Numbered from the stretch's first letter, positions 45,252 through 57,713 are shown. The stretch: DNA of 64,000 nt from Lateolabrax maculatus (GCA_031216445.1 CM062210.1:1781001-1845000); one strand, 5' to 3'. Numbers and translations: made by a program. Notes: generated by a model from the letters alone, not told the origin.

Positions 45252-46647
45252 CTGAATGAGAATCAGAGCACAAACACAGTGAGTCAGTAACACAAACAGT
45301 ACCGTGTCCAGCGGTGCAGGAAGTACTCAGATCCTTTATTTAACATCACACCCACAGAATGTGTATTTGAATTAGCTCACTGCAACACTGCTTCAGGCAA
45401 ATACAAAGCAAACAAGCAGCAGTCTCTGTCTGGTGTTTCTCCTTAGAGCAAATAAAGTGAATCTACGTAAGAAACTGCCCAGTTGTATTGCTACTCAGCA
45501 CTTTCAGGGACCTTCAAAAGGGATTTGAAGTTCGTTCAAACAGCTTGTGTGTGATCTTCAGTCATGTGGAGAGCAAACAGGTCGTATGTACTGTAAGTTT
45601 GGTGTATCTGTCAGTGCTCTCGAGTGTCAGAGAAGCAGCAGCTACATGCACATGTTGCTGCAGCAAAGGTAGCTCTGTGCAGAAACTACATATTAAAGAC
45701 TCTGTGTGTCATTTTTGACAAGAAGCACATGAATGTATGTCATTTTGAAGCTTTTGTTCCAGGAGAAAAGACGTCTCCTCACTTGTTTCAGCGAAGAGTT
45801 TTCAGAAACCTTCTGTTGTCCTGCGCAGTTCTTTGCACATCGGCCTCTGGCATCTAAAAATAAAGTCAGAGGACATTTATTTCCTTCCAGCGGGATGACC
45901 TCATATAAACACTGCACATTAGAAAACATTAACCAAGTGCAGGGAGATTAACCCATGAAGGGCTTTAAGGAAGCTTCATGTTACATGGAGGACTGTTTGC
46001 AGCAGCAAACCTGAGGTCGCATTTCATCCGTGTTTGTCCTTTTTAATGACAGGTTCAGGTAGAAACAGGAAGAAGCAGTTTGTTGTTTACGCAACACATT
46101 TTGACAACATGCCAAATCAGAGTCTGCAGGCTTTTAGAGGAGGGTTCAGTGACTTTAACTGGATCTCATAACACTCCACGAGCCTGATCCTGATCCTGAT
46201 CATGGTCTGAGATCCATCAGAGGGGGATCAGGCCCCCAAACTCTGGAGGGGACTTTCTGTAGACATGCAGGTCAGCTTTTAAAGAACATTTAATGACTTA
46301 TTTGTAGGATGCCATTATTCGTTGATTTTTTGTTTTGTTTTATTATTTTATCACCATATTTGGTCATTTTTTTTCTTCTCTTGTGTTTACGCTTTATTGC
46401 ATTTTAGCTCATTTTTATATTCTTTTTGCTTTTCAGATCCTATTTTGGCATATTTTTTTTATATCACCTTATGTTTATTTTATACTTAATTTCTTTTTTC
46501 TTCATCTTCAGTCAACCAGATGCTTTCTCCACTTAACATAATCCACTGAGCGATCACGTTTCCCTCAACATGGAAGACACAATACATTAGTATAGTCAGT
46601 ACACTCAGTATATAAATGTAATTTCTAGGAGACAGTGTTGCTACAAT

Positions 46648-46911
46648 ACACTCTCAGAAATAAGGTACACTGAAGGTACATTTTTTTTCTCTTTAAGCAC
46701 AGATTTCACAAATGTACCCTCAAAGGTACAATCATGGGGTACAAATACACACCTTTTACAAATATATACAAAAATGTTACAGATTTAAATGAATTTAAAT
46801 ATATATAATTCCATTATCATTAGTACTACTTTTGTACCTTTAGGGCACCACCCCAGTAACAAGAGCTTGAAGCTTAATAGGGCCTTTTCGTACCTTTCTT
46901 TCAGAGTGTGC
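46648..46911. mobile_element. Short inverted-repeat DNA element (MITE-like)
   Basis: The left end is ACACTCTCAGAAATAAGGTAC; the right end, read on the other strand, is CACACTCTGAAAGAAAGGTAC. The imperfect terminal inverted repeat of about 20 bp encloses about 220 bp of AT-rich, non-coding DNA with internal GGTACA/TGTACC motifs. No clear target-site duplication was found. This end sequence is common in teleost genomes. Confidence 0.7.
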
Positions 46912-47124
46912 TCCACAATATTATCTAATAATGTAGGACAAGCCTCAGTTGATATTGTACTTTCCGGTTTCATTAAGAAATATACAATTAACTACATTAA
47001 ACCAACAGTGATACGGTGAATCCGGGGCCCTCGGGGGTCCAGGGCCTGTGCACGGCTGCCTGCTTCTCCTGGTTGGTCATCCAGCTGTGATACGGCAACA
47101 AGCATTATCTCCAATGAACTGGGC

Positions 47125-47132
47125 CACACACA

Positions 47133-47192
<60 letters not shown>
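47125..47192. repeat. (CA)n microsatellite
   Basis: About 33 CA units with one CC interruption near 47139. Confidence 0.97.
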
Positions 47193-47194
<2 letters not shown>

Positions 47195-47219
47195 CAGCAC
47201 CAGATTCATCAGCACTCAC

Positions 47220-47379
47220 CCTCTGCTGCAGTTTGGACTCCAGCTTCTCCTCCGACGTCCGGGGCTGAAATGAGGGGCAGTTGCCTTTTTCCTCTGTGAT
47301 TTGTTCTTTCCAGCTCGACTGGTTCTTTGCTACCCGACCGCCAGATTAGATTTGTCTTGATGGCGCAGCTGCAGCACAC
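47220..47379 (-). CDS. Possible upstream exon of the unrecognised minus-strand gene
   Basis: Minus-strand donor AGG|GTGAGT is strong, and an acceptor-like TTCTTCTGAAG lies 160 nt upstream. Two frames are open across part or all of it. One reads KNQSSWKEQITEEKGN and EEKLESKLQQR, the other IWRSGSKEPVELERTN. Neither continues cleanly into the 45251 exon: the second reaches a stop after nine codons. It could be non-coding 5' exon, an alternative terminal isoform, or chance. Confidence 0.25.
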
Positions 47380-47761
47380 CTTCAGAAGAAGGAAATGTAC
47401 TCTGACTGGAGAACAGCCAAGTCTCCTCCTCTGAATAAACACAATGTAGAACGAGTGCTGAAATTCCCACTTCAGCCTTATAGTGTCAGAGCAAAAGGAG
47501 GGAAACAACAAGTGTGTCACCACTGTTATAAAACCATTTTCCAATAAGGCACACTTTATAGAGCGTTAATTAAGTAACTAATGCTGTTGGATATGTTAAT
47601 AATATTGTTATATATTTATTAATAAACCCTCTGTAAGAACAAACCTTCTTGCAGTCTGCAGCTGTAAATGTTGATAACAGATAAAGTTGTTCATGCATTT
47701 TTGGTTCTGATGTTGTGCATCTGTTTTGCACAAAGCTGGAGGTCAAACTGGTTTCCTGATA

Positions 47762-47875
47762 AATTAAAGGAACAGTTCGACATTTTGATTTTCCAGGAGT
47801 CAGGACATGATTAGCCTAGCTTAGCATGAAGACGGGGTGCAGGGGGAAACAGCCGGCCTGATACCAGGAGGAGGA
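47762..47875. repeat. Degenerate teleost interspersed repeat
   Basis: Contains AAAGGAACAGTTCGACATTTT, TAGCCTAGCTTAGCATGAAG and GGGGGAAACAGCCGGCCTG, blocks of a short repeat widespread in percomorph fish and related to the piece at 4985. The family is recalled, not searched. Confidence 0.55.
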
Positions 47876-48570
47876 TTTACACCAACACAATGGAGTCATC
47901 ACAAGTTCTACCCGTTTAGTTGCTTATTACTGATCAATAAAGCACAGAGAAATGATTTTTTAGAAGTAACTCTCTAAATATGCAAACAACGTGGTGTTCT
48001 CTCTATAAACTCAGATCGTCAGTCGTGCATAACATACACGCTCTTCAAGTATCAGTTTCACCTCCCATCAGAAGACCTCGAAAGATAAATCAGGGTCAAG
48101 TCCTGGAGCCGGAGGAAACTTTCATTCTCTTTAAAAACAATAATGTAGCCTAAATATCATCAATATTTTTTTTATTTTATTTTATATATTTCATGTTGTG
48201 TATATTGTTGGCCAGAATTCAGGGTCCAAGTTGAAGATCCTTATAAAAGATTCACAATAGTTTGTTCGCTGCGATGAGATTTTCTTATCTTAACTGCACA
48301 CAATGCATTTCTAATAAAATAATAAAACATTCATTTGTAATTATGCCAATAAAACCACAGCATTAGTTAATACTCCATTAGACCTGCAACACTGTAAAGC
48401 TCATCTATGAGAACAGCAGAGTTGAGAAATGTACTTCAGTCATCAGTTTAACTGCAGCAGACGTCACTCAGGTGCTGCTGCTGGCTCAGAGAGGCTTTAA
48501 AGCCTCGTGCATCATGTGCCGTCGATCAACTGTGGTCAGTGGCAACATACAACTAAACTACAAATAAGAA

Positions 48571-48715
48571 GTGGACAGAGGCTACACCCCACTCGTCGGG
48601 CTCATCTCTGGTGGGGATGAGTCTGCCTACAGGTGGGAGATTGACCATCTGGTGATCTGGTGTGGACAGAACTACCTGGAGACAGTGGAGATGGTTGTAG
48701 ACTTCGTTCAATGGA
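48571..48715 (+). mobile_element. LINE reverse-transcriptase fragment
   Basis: The + frame reads LVGLISGGDESAYRWEIDHL, then VIWCGQNYLETVEMVVDF. This corresponds to the segment just after the catalytic Asp-Asp of CR1/L2/Rex-type non-LTR retrotransposons, where an E-x-x-x-L-x-x-W-C-x-x-N-x-L pattern leads to V-E-M-x-V-D-F. Only about 50 residues survive and the frame decays on both sides. It is a dead insertion. Confidence 0.7.
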
Positions 48716-49464
48716 CAATTGTTTGCACAATCTTGCAGTTTTTTCATTTTATATCAACATTTATATTGCAAATATTTTAATCAGTTTTTCTTTTTCATAT
48801 TCCGTTTTGGAAATATTTTCCTATTTTATATTTATGTTGACTTTTGCACTACATGTCTACTTCATTTCTCTAAGTTTTATTGTGACACACCAATACACCA
48901 CAGCCAATTCCTTGTATCTGAAAACCTACATGGAAATAAACAATCCTCTCTGAAAAGACTATAAAATACTTTGTCGCCAAACATGAAACGTGTGATATAA
49001 AATATCTTCACAAAATTTCCTCTCGTGGAGCCAACAGTTTGGAATGTGACCAGACGGCCGATGTCACCTGATGCACAAACGTCAGCGTCAGTTTATTGGT
49101 TTAGTGGTTCAGAGTTTTTCCAGCAAACAAACTGTGTAGTTCCCTGAAGCGTGAAACTGCTGCAGCTGGAAGTAAAACTATGTCACATTATGGAAACAAG
49201 ATCCCTTCAATACGTCAATTAGGCTTCTTCAAATGTGACCCGTCACATTTGGCTCTGTTGAATGTTTAGTATTTTTGATTGAAAATTGAAACAATTATCA
49301 AAATGCTTGCAGATGATCATTTAACGTCTATCTGCAGCTACAAAGCTTCACTTGATCTCTTTATACAGCAGCTATTAAACATTAATAAACGCTTGAAACG
49401 ATCATTTTAAAAGAAAAAAGAAAAACACTCTTGGATGCACCACAACTACAGCAAATCATCAAAG

Positions 49465-49470
49465 TTTATT
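49465..49470 (-). terminator. Polyadenylation signal of ssr1
   Basis: AATAAA on the minus strand (CAGGAAATAAACTTTG) is followed about 18 bases later by CTGTAGTTGTGGTG, a good GU-rich downstream element. It implies a 3' UTR of about 2.2 kb. Confidence 0.6.
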
Positions 49471-49731
49471 TCCTGCACATTTAAAAGCAAATAAAAGCTT
49501 CGATCTATGAATGACAGCCCCATCATCTTAGAAAAAAACCTAAACATCAGCTCTGTGGACGTCTGAGTGGCATCAACAAGCCTCAGCTGTAAACTAAAGT
49601 CCAACGTGCAGCCACACTTCACGTCCAAACACGGAGCTCAGGTACTCGGAGGACCACACAGCTGTAAGTGATCCCACACTGCAGTAGGGGAGCTACAAAC
49701 CAAAGTCCAAGACCTGCAGAGGGGGTCACTG

Positions 49732-49745
49732 TCGCCCCCTAGTGG
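49732..49745 (-). promoter_or_regulatory. CTCF-like motif in ssr1 3' UTR
   Basis: The minus strand reads CCACTAGGGGGCGA, one base short of the CTCF core consensus. Confidence 0.35.
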
Positions 49746-51440
49746 TGAAATAATAATAAAAATAAAAAAAACAGTGCACAAATCCCCGTTTAAACCCAAA
49801 TCTGTCACTCAAATAAATTAGCTCGGAAATTTTGCTCTCATCATCATCATCATCCATCAGCCAGTATTTACACCAGTGCTTCAGCCAGTTCAATATTTTT
49901 TACAGTCCAAAGAAAAAGACAAAAAGAAGAAAACAAAAAGATTCACTATTTGTTAGATGATTATGTTTCTGATTCTGAACGCGCTGCGTGAGGAGAGAAG
50001 CTGGACGTCAACACATTTACAAAGTAGAAAACAGGTGACCTTCACTGCTCCTTAAGTAGAGAAACCCAAAGCGTTCAGCTTGTTCACATGATGCGACCCC
50101 CCCCCCCAGAACATGCGATCACCAGGGAGCCGGTTCAGGGTGTCGGGGTTAAAGGGCAGCTTTATGTCCGACATGCTCTGCTGACTTCTCTTCAGTTGCT
50201 TCCTGTCCATCCACCTGCTGCTGCTGTGATATTCACAAGTCTATGTCTTTTAAGGCGCCACCTAATTATTATTTTCATCATTGATAAATCTGATACTGTT
50301 TTCTCAATTAATCCTTTAGAAAATAGTGAAAAAGGCCCATCAGTTTCCCAGAGAATCAATCAACGTCTTCAAATTGCTCGTGTTGTCCGTCCAAAGAGAC
50401 TCAGTTTCACCTTAGACGAGAACCAGCAAATATTCACGTTTAAGTCGTCTCAGCTGTACTTCTCTAACCTAAATGTGACGTTCAAATCACAAAATCTCAA
50501 ACCATTTTTAGTAAACGGAACAAGGCAACGACTCTGAAGGCAGCACTGAACTGCAGCCTGGTGGTGACACAGAAGTGATTGTTGGATCAAAACGGTTATA
50601 AAAAAATAATAAAAAAAAAACACTACACAGTGATTCCTGCTGCTTCTTCCATGTTTCATTCACACCTTTTTGTTTTGGACACTGTATTTCAGCTGCCTGC
50701 GTCGTAGCCAACTTTAAGACGAATAGGACGAAATGTGGCTTGTGATCCAGAAAGCGTGCGAGAGGTCTGGCCTCTGAACAGGAGCGTGTGACGGGCTCGG
50801 ACTCTCCCTGGGATCTGTGCAGTGAACCGAGCGAAAGAGAAAGCAGCTGGAGGAGAGCAGACGCTCAAAATGTGCCGACAGAATCTACAAACATTTATCT
50901 ACATCGAAAAAAAAAAAAAAAAGTCTACAACCAAAAAAAAAAAAAACTGCATTTGTTACCGGGCTCCATCACACACCGGCGAAGGGCTGCGACTAACAAT
51001 TAGTCATTATCAGCTTTCTGCGACCCTGATTAATCGTTTGGTCTGAAATGTATAATGAATCAACCCTGAACCCAAAGATATTCTGTTTACTATCATATCA
51101 GCAAATAAAAGCAGCAGATCTTGATATGAGGTTGGAAACAGCTTTTTTGTCATTTTTATTTGCTGATTAATTTTGTCAGTCGAGTAATTGATGAACCTGC
51201 CGTTCGTTACAGCCCTACACCGGCGAGGGAGCCAAGAAACAAAACAATCCAAACTGTCTCACAATGATGACATCAGCAGTTATCTCACTAAGGCTTTAAC
51301 AAACAAATATAATCTAGAAGAAAACCAACAACCTTTATAGAAAAATGTCCTCACGTGCCTTTTAAACTTTCTGCTTTAGGATCCTTTTCACTTCTCTTCC
51401 TCGGACAACAGCGTCAGAAAACTGTCATCGTTAAACAACA

Positions 51441-51442
<2 letters not shown>

Positions 51443-51481
<39 letters not shown>
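51443..51481. repeat. (GT)n microsatellite in ssr1 3' UTR
   Basis: Perfect run of about 19 units on the + strand, hence (AC)n in the ssr1 transcript. Confidence 0.95.
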
Positions 51482-51483
<2 letters not shown>

Positions 51484-51569
51484 TCAACAGTTTGTGAAGC
51501 TGAAAGTAGAGCCAGCCATCGCTGTGCTTGGCACTGGTTAAAGTTTCTCAGTAGAGAGGGCAGGGTTTG

Positions 51570-51638
51570 CTCCTCCTCCTTTTCCTCCTCCTCTTCCTCC
51601 TCCTCCTCCTCCTCCTCCTCCTCCTCTTCCTCCTCAGA
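51570..51638. repeat. (TCC)n repeat, about 40 bases past the ssr1 stop
   Basis: About 22 trinucleotide units, mostly TCC with a few TTCC interruptions. In the ssr1 mRNA this is a (GGA)n purine run beginning about 41 bases after the stop codon. Confidence 0.95.
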
Positions 51639-51678
51639 CGGGTTGGTGAAGTCTGGTCGCCGTGGTGTCAGGCGCCCG

Positions 51679-51746
51679 TCACTCGTCCGAGCCGGCCGAG
51701 CGTTTCTGGCTCCTTTTACGAGGAGATCTTCTGGGAGACGCTTTGT
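51679..51746 (-). CDS. ssr1: ssr1 exon 9: basic C-terminus and stop
   Basis: Acceptor TCCTCCAG; with the split codon it reads NKASPRRSPRKRSQKRSAGS and DE, then TGA at 51681-51679. It lies 1.7 kb from exon 8. Confidence 0.97.
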
Positions 51747-54700
51747 CTGGAGGAGAAGATACTGAGGGTGACTGAAGGATTTTATAAAAACTCAAACACC
51801 TTAAAACTACAGTCCTGATCCCAGATCCACCTGAAACAGGCTTTGCTTGCTGTAATCACGTCTTCGGTTCATACCGGCCCCGAGGAGATTCCTTCAAGAT
51901 GTGAGTGACTGCTGTCTAAGTGTCTTCCAAAGTTTATCTGAAGCTGAAGTTACAGAGATCCAGTGGATATCTTTCAAAACTACAGTCTTTTTAGACTGTG
52001 TTACTAATCCTCACTGCAGCTCAGCAAAGAAACACTGTCCATGGAATCAAACGGTGTTTCATAGTCTATGCACCAGGAAGCACTGACAAGATTATCTGTT
52101 CACTATAAAATGTCTCACTCAGTGTGTATCTGGGTACAAAGTCTTTAAAACAGAGCCAAATCTAAGATCTGTATCAAAATTGTTTTTTATGTTACGTGTT
52201 AATGTAAAAAAACAATAAAAGCTGATATATTGTTTTTTTATACTCCAAAATATCAGCAATTACCTCAAAAATCAAGTCTTAGTCGGGCTATAATTCTGAC
52301 AAAGTGACAGTTGCAGGCTTGTTGGTCCTCTTCAGTAACTCTTACTTAATAAAAAGCAGCTTGCAGGCTGCAGTAGCTCACCAACTTGCCCTGCGAGAAG
52401 TCACTACTTTAACATATGCTGGTGTTTTCACTGATCCCCTTTTTGGTGCGACCGGGCCACGAGGACGATGAAAACAGTCTCGACATGCAAACACAGTGCT
52501 GAGAGGAAATCAGGCTAAACAAGTGAACTCACCTGCGTGGCTTTAAAGCAAAAGTTAAAATTATATTTACGACTTTAAAACTGTATTTTAGTCATTTTAG
52601 GTAGAGATGCTCAGATTGCTTTTCCTCAAACTGAACCTGTCCGGTCATTAATAGACACATTTCATGTGTCCAAACCCACTTGAATACCTTCATTTTTACT
52701 TAAAATATAATAATATGGTTCAGTGGGATTTATTTACCTTTACTTTGATCGATCAGAGCATCTGTACCATCATTTATCTGAGAATAAACACTCCAACATC
52801 AGCACTGTGTTTGGATTTTAGTAAGCTTAAAGAGTCCAGACAGCTCTGTTTAACACATACACACACACACACACACACACGACATAAAGCAGACCTCACC
52901 TCTGCGACTCTGCACTGAAGACGCAGGGAAACATGACAGCAAGGGAGGCAGAAAGAGAAAAAACAGAAGAGTGAGTGACCCTCATGCACAGTGAAGGTTA
53001 AAGCTGGAGTGCGGGACTTTTACGTTTAGATAAAAGTCTGTTACATTCAAGCCCTCGAATATCTCTCTGTAGTTTGCAGTATACCGTCAACCAGGAAAGA
53101 CGGGTTCAGAGCAAAACCTCATTAACGTGTGTCAACAGTGTTTGTGTAATTACGCTCGCTGCCAGAAGGGGGAGACAAAGGTTCGGCACTCCAGCTTTAG
53201 AGTTCATACAGAAACAGGTGAAGCAGGAAGAAAACAGAGACACCTGCACAAACACATCAGCTGACTCTGGGAGGAACGAGACGGACGAGGTGAAGGCTTC
53301 AGGCTGCAAACATTTTGTAATTTTGTTGTATGTTTAAACGTATTTTATGTTGCACTGCAGCAATCAGGAAAACAATTAAGCAGAAAGCACTGCACAGAGG
53401 TGAAGCGTCTATTCTAGGTGTGTTTGTACGGAAAGAAGAAGTGAAGGTTCAGGTGTGTGAGCGCAGGATGTGATGCACACGTACTGATCTGGTTGAGTGT
53501 TTCCTGAGGGATCCAGCTCAGGTCGACGTCATTGTGGCTCGAAGTTCCCATCTCCACCTTCGGAGCTGGACGCCTCCTCTGTGACACACACACACAAACA
53601 CACACACACAGTGTAATAAACCGTCCATGTTAACTCGATGTTGCTGCGGTTTGCTCTGTCTTCTGTGTGATAGATATTGATAAAATAATAAGATATTAGG
53701 TTTACAATTATGTAAAATCAGAAAGATTCCCACATTGAGATACAGTGAAGGTTTTGCATTTTTCCAGGATAAATGACTTTAAAACAACATCACTGTTCTC
53801 AAATGTTTACGTCAGATTTTTCTCCAGACATAATACGGCAGCAAACCTTTCTGGACTCCAGCAGCTGGTGAAGGCCGACGACAAACAGCAGCCCGAGGCC
53901 TGACAGGAAGACGTACATGAAGATCCTGGGAGAGGAGGAGGGAAGAGGAGCGAATGAATGTTTGAAAGGGAGGAGGAGAACAGTGGGAAGGGATGGAAGA
54001 GAAAGAATTCACGTACCACTCAAATAAATGAGCAGAACAGTTCAAAATGAGACGAAACAGCTCAGTGATGTGAACACTTACGTCTCTCCATCCAGTCCGT
54101 CCTCTCGCTCGGTGACTGTGACCGTCTGGTTGAACACCGCATCCTGGAAAATGTTTCCCTACAGGGAGGAAGAGAAAGAAGGAAGGAAAGGCAACAAGAG
54201 AAGAGGGGAAGGAAAGAGGAAACAAGGAAAGGAAGTTAAGAGAACGAGACAGCAGAAAGGGAAGAATAACAGAAAGATGAGAGAGAAACAGAGGGGAGAA
54301 GAAAAAGAGAAAAGGCAGATAGGAGAAAGGTCGGAGGTCAGCAGATAAGAGTTGAAGAAAGTGGTGACATAAAAAGAGAAAACAGAGATACGGGTTACTC
54401 TTCCTTCTGTAATCATTGGTGAACCCTGCCCCCCACCCTTATCGGCGTCTTTCACAAACATAAACAATCTGCAGTTTGGACCAAATTGACAAATTTTCAA
54501 GGACGAATTAAGACAAAGTTCCTGCACACTGTCGGCCACTTGTGGTCATTTTATTACCAATGCTTGAATTCTACGTGATGAAGCTCAGTGTGTGGGATAA
54601 CTTCTAAATTCTGATTGAAGTCAGGAACTATCTGATCAAAAAATGAGTCCAGACATTTGATGCCACAGACACATTACCGGCTGTGAAAAGACGCTGCACA

Positions 54701-57700
54701 GTGCGTCAGCCCGGGAGATACTATTAACCGTCGCAAGCAGGTAGCGATCTCCTTACACTGCTGTCCTTGTAGTTGAGGTTGATGACGAGCCCGAATGGTC
54801 GCCCGCCCATCGGCTCCGCGGGGATGAAGGAGTACTCAAAGGTGGCCTGCCTGAGGGAAGGAACCAGGATGCCGAGCTGGAGGGCGGTGAAGTTCTGGAT
54901 GTAGAACTGGTAATCCTGAACGGGGCCGACAGGTCAGAACGTTAGAAACAGAATCGCTCGCTGGTTAGAGCTCACTCATTGTCGTATGTGTAGCGCTCGA
55001 CCCTGAGAAGTCGAAGGTCGGTCCAGCGCTTTAGGATGGAGGTGTGCTGTGTGTGTTCGTACTTGTGGGTAACGGAAAGAGGCGTCCAAAGACTCCACAA
55101 TAAAGTTCTCAGGTCCCTTGTTGGTGAAGCCGAGAAGGAACTTGACGATGTTGTTGGCAGGGAAGTCTGGAGAGAAACAAGGATAAAACGCCAGGTTTCA
55201 TTATAGCGCTGCTTGGAAAATCACTTACATGTGCTGCCATCTACACTTTATCCAGGTCAGAACCGGCCCGCAGGGCAGAGTTACCTTCTCCTTTGACAAA
55301 CAGGATGGTGGTGTCAGCGTTGGGGGAAGCTTTCACCTCTCCAACCAACGCTTCTTCCTCTTCATCTTCTTTTTCTTCCGTCTGGACACAAACACACGAG
55401 AGTTAAATTTCTCTAAGTATCAAGATGAGAGTCATCTTAAGGTTGCATATAAGATTCTGAGGTTAACTAACAATTGTCAGGTAAATCTTCACTCGTTCAC
55501 ATCACTGACATTCAATAACGTAAATGTACTTCAAATAAAATGGAGGTGAAAGCTGATTCTTGAGGTCAACAGCGTCCTGATTCTCTATGCTGTAACTTCA
55601 ATGCGCTACCAACCTCGTTGTGCACCAGTGTAGTGCCAACGGTAAAAACAAACTTCAGGATCAAGAGAAGCCAAAGGCTGAGTCCGTATGTGGGGCAGCG
55701 ATTGCTTTTATTATCGATTGATCTTTTAAGTTGAGTGTTCAGTTTATAAAATAATAGAAGAGTGAAAAACATCCATCGTAATCATTTCCCAGAACTGTCT
55801 GATGGCTCATAACAGAAATATATTTAATCTAAAATCATATAAAAAGCAGAAAACCTTCACATACAGTTAACTTTCAGTCTATGACTAATCCTTTTAACAC
55901 TAAATTCATTTTTATAGACAGAAGAAAGCATATTTTTAGGTCTCTTTTGAATGCATAAAAAACACTGAGTCCCAGTGTAATAAGGTAATGTGTTGGGAGA
56001 GAAAGTATCATAGTACACTGCTGTGTTGATTATTTAATGTATTTTTTGTCACTCAGTCACTCACCAGTTCTACATTTTCATCATCTTCCACTTCCGCCTC
56101 GTCGTCCTCGTCCTCCGCTGTCACATCATCCACAACATCTTCATCCACAGCCTCAGTCTCCTCATCCTCAGTAAGATCCTGGGCACTCACCTCCGGCCCT
56201 GAGGGACGGGAAACCCGGAAAATAGTGAAGAATTTTTTTAAATGTAATTTATTAGACAGTAATCTGGAAATCCAAACACACCTCCAGTTCTCTCCTTCAC
56301 CCACAAGACAGAAACAGCCTTTCAGCATCATTCACCTCCTCCTTCACCCCCACTTATGGGGAAGGAGGACGAAGAAGAGTTCAGATGTTTCTTCATCTTG
56401 GGCTTCAGGCTTCATACATGGAGAGATGCCGGTTTTATTGCAAACTGACAATCGTATCCACACCGTCAACCTGCAGGTTTTATAGGACTAGACTCTCAGG
56501 TACCAGAGTATTAGGTTCACGTAGTTTAAGCAAAAGGTGTTTAATATTTTATCCATTTATATTGATGAGGGTAGATTAAATATTAGAAATACCTCTCAGT
56601 AAAAAGCAGCATATATTTGAATCGACACCTTTCTAAAACATTTAAAAACTGAACATTATAAACCTTGTCCAGGTACGATATATTACAGGACCGTTGTATT
56701 AAACTGCATAGTTTTAGCTTATCATTGTTGGCCGTATTGCAAATAATACAAACAGGATTTATTTACGGTAATATTTGGATTTTTAGGACTCAAGGACCTT
56801 TATTAGGTTTCTTATTTAGCATTTCATCCAACAACAGATCCTCACTTGGTTTTCTTTAAAATGTACTTTTGTTATAATAAAACATATCGATCTCACTTAA
56901 AATATAAACGTATACAACTACACACAGGATGATGGAGCATTTTATCCACATCACATAATTAAATAACTGTTAGAAGCCTTGAGCATTAATACAGCTCCAA
57001 TATGAGAAATCATGCAAACTTCAACACTTTCAGATAAACTTCAATGTTTTTCAGTGTGAAAGATTACTCACAGATTATCCATCAGATCTGCTTTACAGAC
57101 CAGATTTACAAACTATTCTTACTCATAACAACAGAAACAGGCCGCTGCCATTTAAAATAACAGCTGCTGGAGCTGTGCGAGCTTTATTAACAACAGGTGC
57201 CAATTTAATGCAACTATTACAAGTGTGTACTGATTACAATTTGATATTAAATGTAGTTAGCAGAGAGTTTAGACTTCATTAAAAGGAGTTTAGTGTGTTG
57301 TGTGTCCGGGACCGTTAACATAGCCACTTAGCTCCCGGCTAACAGGAAGGACACGTCAGTCTAAGCGGGCGGATCAACTTCAAGCCCGCAGCGGCTGTTT
57401 CATCGTTTATGTTGGTAATTAAACAGCCAGAGAGAGACACACTGCAGGTAGATACTCCAGGAAGCCCCTGACAGAGCGCAGAAGCCTCTGGTTTGTGAAG
57501 CCGCGGTGACTTTCCGCCGGCACATGTCGGCAGGAGGAGGCCGGCCTTCCCCTTTTCTCACAGCAGCTAGTCGGGCTAAAGCTACGCGTTTAAAGCCCGC
57601 CGGCTGCTTAAAAACTGTCCGTTTATCCGCAACACAGACGTACCTTTGGTGAGGAGGGTCGCGGGGAAGCCCAACAGCACGAGCAGCAGCAGTTTAGGGA

Positions 57701-57713
57701 GAAATTTCATCAT
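51679..57713 (-). CDS. ssr1: SSR1, translocon-associated protein alpha (TRAP-alpha), complete
   Basis: This is the ER-membrane subunit of the TRAP complex, which sits beside the Sec61 channel and assists translocation of nascent chains. Nine exons on the minus strand join without a frame break: 57713-57644, 56198-56065, 55381-55285, 55166-55063, 54915-54757, 54158-54082, 53925-53847, 53578-53485 and 51746-51679. All have GT-AG borders, totalling 882 nt or 293 residues (human SSR1: 286). Order: signal peptide MMKFLPKLLLLVLLGFPATL; acidic luminal region QDLTEDEETEAVDEDVV (residues about 30-85); luminal fold with TTILFVKGE and sequons NFT (about 143) and NQT (about 198); membrane span FMYVFLSGLGLLFVVGL (about 216-232); basic cytosolic tail ending KRSQKRSAGSDE-like (here KRSQKRSAGSDE). 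Start choice: the first of two adjacent ATGs; either would serve. Confidence 0.98.
52857..52880. repeat. (CA)n microsatellite in ssr1 intron 8
   Basis: Run of about 12 units. Confidence 0.93.
53485..53578 (-). CDS. ssr1: ssr1 exon 8: cytosolic tail
   Basis: 94 nt, acceptor GTGTCACAG, donor ATCA|GTACGT. It reads [20 protein letters not shown], then SWIPQETLNQI, close to human [20 protein letters not shown]. Confidence 0.97.
53847..53925 (-). CDS. ssr1: ssr1 exon 7: transmembrane segment
   Basis: 79 nt, acceptor CCTCTCCCAG, donor AAG|GTTTGC. It reads IFMYVFLSGLGLLFVVGLHQ, then LLESRK, a single hydrophobic span followed by the basic cytosolic start. Confidence 0.97.
54082..54158 (-). CDS. ssr1: ssr1 exon 6: second N-glycosylation site
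   Basis: 77 nt, acceptor CCCTGTAG, donor GAC|GTAAGT. It reads GNIFQDAVFNQTVTVTERED, then GLDGE. The acceptor is preceded on the transcript strand by a long pyrimidine-rich intron tract (54160-54350). Confidence 0.97.
54757..54915 (-). CDS. ssr1: ssr1 exon 5: luminal fold with first N-glycosylation site
   Basis: 159 nt, phase 0-0, acceptor CCCGTTCAG, donor AGT|GTAAGG. It reads DYQFYIQNFTALQLGILVPS, later FEYSFIPAEPMGGRPFGLVI and NLNYKDSS. NFT is the conserved sequon. Confidence 0.97.
55063..55166 (-). CDS. ssr1: ssr1 exon 4: luminal fold
   Basis: 104 nt, acceptor TCTCTCCAG, donor CAA|GTACGA. It reads FPANNIVKFLLGFTNKGPEN, then FIVESLDASFRYPQ. Confidence 0.97.
55285..55381 (-). CDS. ssr1: ssr1 exon 3: end of acidic stretch, start of luminal fold
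   Basis: 97 nt, acceptor TGTGTCCAG, donor GAAG|GTAACT. It reads TEEKEDEEEEALVGEVKASP, then NADTTILFVKGE (human SADTTILFVKGE). Confidence 0.97.
56065..56198 (-). CDS. ssr1: ssr1 exon 2: acidic luminal segment
   Basis: Acceptor CGTCCCTCAG, donor CTG|GTGAGT, 134 nt. It reads PEVSAQDLTEDEETEA, then a long Asp/Glu run ending DDENVEL. AQDLTEDEET is identical in human SSR1. Confidence 0.97.

Noticed and set aside
50088..50537. 149-codon + strand open frame
   Set aside because: It lies antisense to the ssr1 3' UTR and has no recognisable features.
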